Notes under the pieces: generated by a model
The model's input: only the letters and a program-made list of their open reading frames with translations
What the model was told of the DNA's origin: nothing
Databases searched by the model: none
Made by a program: the position numbers and the translations under genes
Source: Enoplolaimus lenunculus
Lineage: Eukaryota; Nematoda; Enoplea; Enoplida; Thoracostomopsidae
DNA: 64,000 bases
Direction of reading: 5' to 3'
Assembly (NCBI GenBank): GCA_030248215.1
Contig: JASANG010001293.1
Coordinates: 1 to 64,000, forward strand
Shown here: positions 57,501-64,000 of the stretch, one piece after another
Position numbering within the stretch: position 1 is the stretch's first letter
Layout of the letters: each line of letters opens with the position of its first letter

Positions 57501-60500
57501 CGCCTGCTTGCGTTATACTTACCATTACTGTTTACCCTCATCAAACTGATCCCAACGGGATACTTGCTGTACTTATCAACAACGGTAATGAATCCTTGTT
57601 CAACGTGCATATTGTTCGGATAAAGTTTGCTAGTCGCTCGTGCGCTAGAAATTAAAAAGCTGTTTACGAAAATTCGGCTCGCACCGTTCTATGTAGCCAA
57701 ACTTTGTAGCGATACTTGGAATCGCTATAAAGCATTGTACCGATTACAAACTATTCATGATAGCTATTGTTGTAGCTCGTGCTATTTACTACAACGGCTA
57801 ATGTTAAAACCAGGGGCGGAACAGTATTATAAGCATATTCGTAAGCCTAAGCCTAAACCTAAGCCTTAGCGTAAGAATGAGCGTATTCCTAAGCCTAAGT
57901 CTAAACCTAAGCCTTAGCGTAACAACGAGCGCATTCCTAAGCCTAAGTCTAAGTCTAAGCCTGAGCCAAGCAAAAAAATAGTCTAAAGCTTAAGCTTACC
58001 CTATTGCAGTCCCACAGACAAACGTCCCGCCCCTGATCTGTACATGGGCCGTTGTAACAAAAGTCGCCACATCAAAGCGTATTTGAACATTATTTTTGCA
58101 ACCTCACAATTCGTTTCGTACCCAAGGTAATATTTTTCACGGTCACACCGATAATGCAGTATAATATGTCACATGTTGTATGAAGCCGTGTTATGGTTCG
58201 TTACAACCAAAGACTATGTTCCTTACAAGATCCCTATTATAAACTAAAACAAAATATAATATACAGCCCGAATTGTTTCCTTGCTAGCGAAAGGAAACTA
58301 CGTAACCCAGTATTCGTGTCTAAAAGCGTACTATATAGTTCCTTAAATTAAATTACTTAACCCCTTCTCACATTGAGTTGCCTATAGGCAACTAATCGCA
58401 GTATATATACGTTAAATAATATAATATCGCACCGTGTTTAACAGTTGCAACACGTATACATAGTACTAAATGACCACAAGACGTGAGAGCCCCCTCGGGC
58501 TCGAGCGTCAAGCTCCTATAGCTGAGTGGTGATGGTATACGCCTCCCACTCCAGTCACCGGAGTTCGAGTCCTAGCATAAAAGTAGGTCTCAGGGGAAAT
58601 AGAAAATATTCATGTGAGAAAGGGTTAATGTATATTTGACTTGGTGCAGAGACATTGTGTGGGCATACCATCGCGGGATTTAATTACGATGGCAGATTAC
58701 AAATACTTCCTTGATTGAAAAGAATTTTATATGCTCTTTCCCGTCGCACTGAGACGCATTTTGTTTGTTGTTCTTCAAAAGTGTTGAACTGTATTGACCC
58801 GAATAAGAGGGGGATAATAAGAGTGGGGTCCTCATTTTAAGTCCCGATCAATAAGAGTCCGTATCCCTAATAAGAGTCCGTAAGCGGATAGAGTCCTTAA
58901 ACCTTAGAATCCATAAATGTCAATTATGCCTAATTGTAGCGCATAAATGACTCCAGGTCCAAATAATTTGACTTCGAAGCTTTAAAGCGTACTTAAGATT
59001 TGAAAGTACATTCCAACGTATAACATTGCATTATCGCTCAAACTATTGAAACGAGACAAATATACGTTTAATTCAACGGATAGTTGCAGTACCGGATATA
59101 TTTCAGTAACGAAGGATGGCCGAGCGTGGGTTAAAAATAAATAACAGTCTGTAACCGAATAACAAGGGGGTACCCTCTGGAGAGGCCAAATAAATATCAG
59201 TCCCCCCTCTTATTCGGGTCAATACAGTATTTCCTGAGAAGGACTCGTGTCAAAAATATAAAACGCTTGTGTTTTGAAAAAAGCGTATATATTGACGCTA
59301 AAATGGAGTTTTGACAAATGCTAAAAAGCTTTTGACTAACAGCGTTTGACTACGTTAGCGATTCATTTCAGAGCGTTTCCATTTGGAAGAAAACGTATTG
59401 CAAAATGCTGCTGTAAACTCCAAAATAGTTGTGTGTTTTATTCTTGATACGATTCCTAAAGTTGGCGACTTTAACAGCCCATGTATAGAACAGGGCCGAA
59501 ACAGTAGTATAAGTTGACACTATTCCTAAGCCGGCGACTTAACGGCCCATGTATAGACCAGACCTGGAACAGTAGTATAAGCATATTCCTAAGCCAAAGC
59601 CAAAGTCAAGGCAAGAAATTTAATCTAAAGCTCGAACTGACTCTGTTACAGCCCTTCCGGAAAATGATCCGACCGTGTTCTACACACGGGCCGACTTAAC
59701 TAAGCATTAGGTACGCAAAACATAAAACAAAACCTTTATATCATTGCGCTAAACCGATCGCTTACGTATAATTAATACACGGTGTACCAAACATAGGCAC
59801 TTCCGCACGTTCGAACTGAAGAATTTCTGTGTATGATTCGCCAAAATCAAAATCGATAGGAAAATGATTGTGAATGGTTGAGTCGAGTTCATAAGTGCCG
59901 ACAATGTTTTCGATTGGCTCGATTTGTGGCGGAAACGGTGGTTGATCTGGTATAACTGCAACCAACATATGCAAATTTGCTGGCTGGCTTTTGTAACCCG
60001 AACAATGTCATACTTCGTAGAAATTCATTTAAATATGATGCTTTGTCAACCATTTTTAATATTAACACTTGTTCTTTGGATTAACCACTAATGGTAAGCT
60101 TAACCTTAGACTAATTTTTTTACTTAGGGTAAGGTCTGGGTTTAGTTAGGGCCGTTGCATTAACCACTAATGGTTAGCTTAACCTTAGACTAATTTTTTG
60201 TTTAGTTCGGGCCTTTGTATTAACCACTAATGATAAACTTCATCTTAGACTAATTTTTTGCTTAGGCTTACGTCTTGGTTTAGTTAAGGCCTTTGCATTA
60301 ACCACTAATGATAAATTTAATCTTAGACTAATTTTTTACTTAAGCTTACGTCTGGGTTTAGTTAGGTCCTTTGCATTAACAACTAATGATAAACTTAATG
60401 TTATACTAATTGTTCGCTTACGCTTAGGTCTGGGTTTAGTTATAGGTTTTATCGTTACGCTAAGGCTTACACTTAGACTTAGGTTTCGGCTTAGGAATGT

Positions 60501-63295
60501 GCTATAGTTTTACACTCCTTAAAATAACATGGGCTGATTTACTTGTTGTGTTATCAGCACGGCAAACTCCGCACGTTACCGGACAATTGATATCATACCA
60601 GTCGGTCCATTGTTTATGGATTCGGCACCGATTTTCGTCGCGCCATAACTTTTGACAACTTTTGTAGACATCTTGACACGGCCCTGAAATGTATGAAAAT
60701 CAAGTAAAATCTATCTGAAATTATATGCCTAAATATAGATTACCCTGCAGCGGTTTATATGTCAAAAACACTTAAGAACAGTTGTACCCTTGAGACAACT
60801 TGTGAACTGATATAATTTCGCAGCAAAACGTTTTGTCTTATATTAATCTCTTATGCAGTCTTACTGTTACTATTCTCATGAAACTGCAACAGTTTTTAGA
60901 TACTAGTAATTATCAGCGTAGTAAGTGCTTAGGTAACCGGTAGTGTTGGAAGGCGTTCCTTACAGTGTCGACCGTAAATACTGTACCGTTGTTACTGGGT
61001 GTAATTCTTTGGCCAGTAACTGCTACCATAGGTTTTGCGGTTGCATGGTTAAAAACAACAACCGCAACAATATTCACGCACACTAGGCGGAAAATCTTAC
61101 GGTTTTAAATCTTCGCTTTAAGAAATAACGAATTGTATCAAAATTAAAACACTATTTTAAACGCTTTTCTCGTTTGAAACAGCATCTTTAAAAGAGCTTG
61201 CTTGTAAGTGGAGAAAATCGAAAACGATAATTCCAAAAAAGCTAAAACGGTTTTGTATTTGTGACACGATTCTTAAATAAAACCGCTACAACGAACGCTA
61301 TCTATACTCAGTCTGCGAATAGTAGCTTACATCGACAGCCTATGCCCGTCCATCCCTTCTCGCAGCGGCATTCGGCAATTTTTGGATACACATTGTTCCG
61401 TTTGCGTTTACGCCGATTCTCGCGTAAATGACAGTTGCCTTGGCCGCACGGATTCGGATCGCAACTGTTTGGTGGCGGAATAAATGAATCTGAAAGTAAT
61501 AATACGACAATAGTAATTTCAAAGTAAAAACACAAATGATTAGCAAGAAATACATGACATTTTTAATTATTTATGCAGTCACGTTTTTGGTTTTGCATTA
61601 ATAGTTGGGCTCATGTATAGAACAGGGCCGGATCATTTTCGTGCGGGTCTGTAATAGAGTGAGTTTAAGCTTCAGACTAACTTTGTTGCTTAGGCTTAGG
61701 AATATACTCATCCTTACGATTAGGCTTAGGCTTAGGAATAGCTAATCCTTACGCTTAGGCTTAGGCTTAGTCTTCGGCTTAGGTTTAGGAATATGCTTAT
61801 ACTACTGTTGCGGCCCTCTTCTATACATGGGCCAAAAGTTGTATATTCTTGAATTTTCGAAAATGCATCTTTCGCGACCTTACCTCAGCGAGGTGATGTT
61901 TAGATGGTTATTTGCATCCTTCAGCATTTGCAAATACACGAGTAATATTAAGGTATACCTATTGCATGAGATAACACATTTGTGTGGGTTAACCTACTTT
62001 CTTATACATTCAAACCGATTTGCATACATCGGTAAAATAGGTCGTATCTTTTAGTAGTAAACACAGAATCACAGGATCTAAGAGATGGCGAATGCCGGAA
62101 CTGACTGTAAAGACTAAAACTCGGGTTGCAGCGACTGGGGCTGATTTTTGCCCACGAGAGTAACTAAATAATGTCTCGCTAGCTCAACATGCTAAATGGA
62201 CCGAAATAGTTTCAGGAGCGGTGGCTGTAGATTTCACAAGACTATGTGGCTAAAGTTAGAAAATAGATAAGCTAGGGACGCGCTGAAACCTCTGGCCATA
62301 ACTCCGTGCCAACATTTCATTTCATAATGGTAAGATTTAAACCGAATGTATTTTGCACGAAATTTTACTTGTTTTACGACCATTTTATACGAGAGTAAGC
62401 TTAAGCTTTAGACTAATTTTTTGCTTTGTTACGTTCATCCATTTATCAGTTCTGTACTTTCTGGCTCTTTCCGTGAAGCGATCAATTCTACGGCAAGGTT
62501 CATGCTTAGGCTAAGATTAGTCATAAGAAAATGCTTAGGTAAAGACTTTGCAATAGGCTTACGTAAGCCTTGTCTTAAACATAAGCCTGAGCAAAACAAA
62601 CGCCTAAACCTAAGCCTGTGTTTCTTGCAAATTCTCAGCCATTATGGCGGCAGGTAATTGTTTTATTATTCTATTTTTAGTACAAAAAGTATAGCACGGG
62701 AAATATATTTTAACAAACTATATTAAGCGTTTGCTAAATCCTTCGCATGACTACTGCTTATTTCGTACGTTTCACGCTATAACAGCATTTCTTTACTTCT
62801 TAATTTATACTTACAGCCATTATCGTTTAACCCAGTAGAATCATATTTAGAATTGACAGAAAACTCAACTGTCACTCAATTGTAAGCTATAAAAGACAGA
62901 AGCTCAAAAAATGTTGCATCAACCATTTCCTACGCGAACATTTTCCTATTTCATCAAGCATTCATTTTCAAGCTTGTAACTTGAACCCCGGTCTCTCGCG
63001 AGTGAAGCGTTATACCATCACCACTCATCTATAGGAGCGTGTCAGCTCGAACCCGTCACAACACTTTCTCTCATTTTTTGAAGATTTTAAACTATAAAGT
63101 AAATTGTTAAACACTGTGCATTGTGAATTGACTGATGAGCATAGTTTGTTGTTGCTATGTTACGGTCTTGGCGTTGAAAAGTGAACCATTGCTTAAAAGC
63201 AATAATTGCAAAGTGAACGTTGTTTAGTACTTACCGACAATTAAAATAAAGCAACAGATTGCAATTGTTGAAAAAATGACTAGATTACGTATCAT
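54518..63295 (-). CDS. Secreted EGF + ShKT domain protein with a novel C-terminal region, at least 7 exons
   Basis: Predicted extracellular protein; function not known. Exons on the minus strand: 63235-63295, 61331-61489, 60543-60683, 59766-59955, 57523-57629, 56274-56401, 54518-54615. All borders are GT..AG and each junction is in phase. Exon 1 gives a signal peptide (MIRNLVIFSTIAICCFILIV). Exon 2 gives one EGF domain (Cys 30, 35, 40, 61, 63, 72; tail ECRCEKGWTGIGC) whose third loop carries RRKRKR (46-51). Exon 3 gives a ShKT domain (Cys 76, 83, 93, 107, 111, 114; PCQD...CPVTCGVC). Exons 4-6 encode a mixed hydrophobic, probably beta-rich segment (ENIVGTYELD, GFITVVDKYSKYPVG, AVLWEDGVVMPD) with an NYT glycosylation sequon created across a splice junction. 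Exon 7 is helical (NLTLIKFLKEVVKIHA). I do not recognise the region after ShKT. The 3' end is uncertain. Confidence 0.7.
55015..55214 (-). mobile_element. GGCC-TTAGGC MITE, subtype B
   Basis: Octamers AAATTTTG and AAAGTTTG (7 of 8) flank GACCAATG..CATGGGCT. Confidence 0.75.
55528..55573 (+). repeat. (ATT)n microsatellite
   Basis: About 15 ATT units with one ACT interruption; explains the isoleucine-rich open frame there. Confidence 0.9.
55864..56037 (-). mobile_element. GGCC-TTAGGC MITE, subtype A
   Basis: Octamers CGCAACTG and CGCAACTA (7 of 8) flank GATCCATG..CATGGATC. Both tips carry the same change from the family ends. Confidence 0.75.
56100..56174 (-). pseudogene. Partial duplicate of an exon of the EGF/ShKT gene
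   Basis: A near copy of the downstream part of exon 56274-56401 together with its donor and the adjacent intron. The two copies (about 56084-56180 and 56245-56345) are separated by the 3' end of a TTAA-type MITE. The duplicate lacks the upstream half of the exon and has no acceptor that I can see, so it is probably not spliced in. Confidence 0.55.
56187..56245 (+). mobile_element. TTAA/CCC-ended MITE, terminal fragment
   Basis: Only the last 60 bases from the B box (CGAATCCTAGC) to GTGAGAAAGGG, then TTAA. It lies between two copies of the exon segment at 56.1 and 56.3 kb. Confidence 0.65.
56552..56805 (-). mobile_element. TTAA/CCC-ended MITE with decayed tRNA-like module, copy 3
   Basis: CCCTTTTTACATG..CATGTGAGATGGGG with TTAA on the right and TCAA on the left. 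Confidence 0.7.
57060..57243 (-). mobile_element. GGCC-TTAGGC MITE, subtype C, perfect target duplication
   Basis: Octamers AAAAATTC at 57052-57059 and 57244-57251; ends GGACAATG and CATTGGCC. Confidence 0.85.
57796..58050 (-). mobile_element. GGCC-TTAGGC MITE, subtype B, with about three hexamer blocks
   Basis: Starts GGCTAATG, contains GGGGCGGAACAG, and ends GATCTGTACATGGGCC. Three CCTAAG blocks are joined by GCGTAAGAATGAGCG-like linkers. No clear target duplication. Confidence 0.7.
58361..58625 (+). mobile_element. TTAA/CCC-ended MITE with tRNA-like module, best copy
   Basis: 265 bp between TTAA 58357-58360 and TTAA 58626-58629; ends CCCCTTCTCACATTG and CATGTGAGAAAGGG. A tRNA-like block runs 58512-58576 with A box TAGCTGAGTGG (58519-58529) and B box GGAGTTCGAGTCC (58560-58572). 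Confidence 0.85.
58789..59227. mobile_element. CTGTA..TACAG MITE, second copy
   Basis: CTGTATTGACCCGAATAAG..CTTATTCGGGTCAATACAG with matching interior. A left-end fragment (GTAGTGGCCCAAATATGAGG) is at about 63930-63965. Confidence 0.75.
59544..59692 (-). mobile_element. GGCC-TTAGGC MITE, subtype A, perfect target duplication
   Basis: Octamers GACTTAAC at 59536-59543 and 59693-59700 are identical. A partial second left end (GCCCATGTATAG) with a similar flank lies just upstream at 59477-59525, which suggests a local duplication of the left part. Confidence 0.8.
60081..60535 (+). mobile_element. GGCC-TTAGGC MITE remnant with a 60-78-bp internal array
   Basis: Five repeats of an AACCACTAATGRT + TTAGACTAATTTTT block (60085, 60163, 60222, 60300, 60376), then a hexamer run and a subtype C right end (CCTTAAAATAACATGGGCT). 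The left tip is unclear. The right tip lies 8 bases into the intron after the ShKT exon. Confidence 0.6.
60543..60683 (-). CDS. ShKT-domain exon
   Basis: Six cysteines spaced C-x6-C-x9-C-x13-C-x3-C-x2-C, with the typical CxD start and CPVTCGVC end of ShK toxin-like modules found in many animal secreted proteins. The donor GTAAAT is followed at intron base 8 by the end of a MITE. Confidence 0.85.
61331..61489 (-). CDS. EGF-domain exon
   Basis: One whole EGF module between TTTCAG and GTAAGC, preceded by a proline-rich lead (IPPPNSC). The Cys3-Cys4 loop is long (20 residues) and holds the basic run RRKRKR, which could be a furin-type site or a heparin-binding patch. Confidence 0.8.
61608..61833 (+). 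mobile_element. GGCC-TTAGGC MITE, subtype A
   Basis: Octamers AATAGTTG and AAAAGTTG (7 of 8) flank GGCTCATG..CATGGGCC. It lies in the intron between the signal-peptide and EGF exons. Confidence 0.8.
61834..62929. other. Intronic, mostly unassigned
   Basis: Between the signal-peptide and EGF exons. Contains a degraded TTAGGC-type MITE piece around 62395-62610 and nothing else recognisable. Confidence 0.5.
62930..63135 (-). mobile_element. TTAA/CCC-type tRNA-like MITE, old diverged copy
   Basis: Recognised by CTTGAACCCCGGTCTC, TTATACCATCACCACTC and AGCTCGAACCCG in the family order. The terminal repeats are decayed. Confidence 0.5.
63235..63295 (-). CDS. Signal-peptide exon of the EGF/ShKT gene
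   Basis: ATG followed by about 20 mostly hydrophobic codons, ending at a strong donor GTAAGT in phase 1, which matches the next exon. It is a short exon, supported by phase and composition only. Confidence 0.6.
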
Positions 63296-63395
63296 ACTGT
63301 ACCAATTTTGGTTTTAAACACTGAAAAATAACGCGAAGACAATAAACAGACTCTATAAACGCTTATGATAAAATCCGAAACTCACCAAATTTTGT

Positions 63396-63626
63396 GGTCC
63401 ATGCATAGAACAGGGCCGGAACAGTAGTATTAGCAAATCCCTAAGCCCAAGCCTAAGCCTAAGCCTAAGCGTATGGATGAGCCTATTACTGAGCCTAAGC
63501 CTAAGCCTAAGCGTATGGATGAGCATATTTCTAAGCATAAGCCTAAGCAAAAATTTAGTCAAAAGCTTAAACTGACTCTATTATAGCCCTCCGGAAAACG
63601 TTCCGGCCCTGTTCTATACATGGGCC
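63396..63626 (-). mobile_element. GGCC-TTAGGC MITE, subtype A
   Basis: Octamers AATTTTGT and AATTTTGC (7 of 8) flank GGTCCATG..CATGGGCC, about 100 bases upstream of the start codon of the EGF/ShKT gene. Confidence 0.8.
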
Positions 63627-64000
63627 AATTTTGCTATAAACAATTGCCACTTGTAAGAGATTGTTTAAATTAGCAGAAAATATTCACTTTAATTCAGATG
63701 CAAGGAAACAGGAACAAATTAAATTTAACTACGTAAAATGAACCAAAAATAGCAACATATTCAACACTTATAAGTCCAGAAGTATGTTTAGACTGTCGAG
63801 ATATAGAATAGGTTTGTTAGGCACAGCATAAAATCTAATCAATTTGCTCTAAGTTTATCGGATACCATGGGCGTGGAAGAGATTTCCGTTCGGAAAAGAC
63901 CATTCCAATTACATAATTGTTGTAGTGGCCCAAATATGAGGAGGCAGATATATTTAGCCTCTTCAGAGAACGACCACCTCACTGTCCACATCCAGAATGA

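Noticed and set aside
58512-58576. Possible functional tRNA gene
   Set aside because: It lies within a repeated TTAA-ended MITE, the copies vary, and acceptor pairing is weak; treated as a tRNA-like module.
1-64000. Retroviral, LTR or Polinton-type remnants
   Set aside because: No reverse transcriptase, integrase, capsid or envelope-like frame and no paired LTRs were recognised; all bounded elements seen are short non-autonomous DNA elements or SINE-like copies.

Overview
The window is AT-rich, intron-rich metazoan DNA that is very dense in short non-autonomous DNA transposons. The long introns, GT..AG splice sites, a Vax-type homeobox and an SLC7 light-chain transporter point to a bilaterian animal. 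An invertebrate such as a tunicate or other marine animal is plausible, but the sequence alone does not settle the phylum. No rRNA, functional tRNA, CRISPR array, prokaryotic operon or reverse-transcriptase/capsid reading frame was recognised.

Layout. 1-3 kb: repeats, including a MITE with an expanded internal array. 3.0-6.1 kb, minus strand: a three-exon Vax homeobox gene (308 aa). 6.2-14 kb: transposon fragments, two tRNA-derived SINE-like copies and unassigned DNA. 14.07-14.76 kb, plus: an intronless 229-aa Rossmann/methyltransferase-like gene. 15-22.6 kb: a hAT-like element with an 8-bp target-site duplication and many MITEs. 22.6-29.3 kb: a 6.7-kb TIR element swollen by an array of about 280 copies of an 18-bp unit; a 393-bp relative without the array lies at 32.1 kb. 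29-38.7 kb: further hAT-like elements and MITEs. 38.76-51.06 kb, plus: a complete 13-exon LAT1/LAT2-like amino-acid transporter gene (515 aa) with introns full of MITEs. 52-63.3 kb, minus: a secreted protein gene (signal peptide, EGF, ShKT domain, novel downstream region), reconstructed here from seven phase-compatible exons plus one weak candidate.

The three spliced genes and the intronless gene have no obvious functional link. What ties the window together is transposition. One family has GGCCCATG ends, 8-bp target-site duplications (many perfect) and an interior of TTAGGC-like hexamers; it occurs about 30 times. A second family has piggyBac-like features (TTAA target, CCC ends) and carries a tRNA-like promoter module. 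A third is a foldback CACTG..CAGTG MITE at TA. Nested insertions and paralogous empty sites inside the window confirm these boundaries directly. Several MITE ends lie within a few bases of splice sites.
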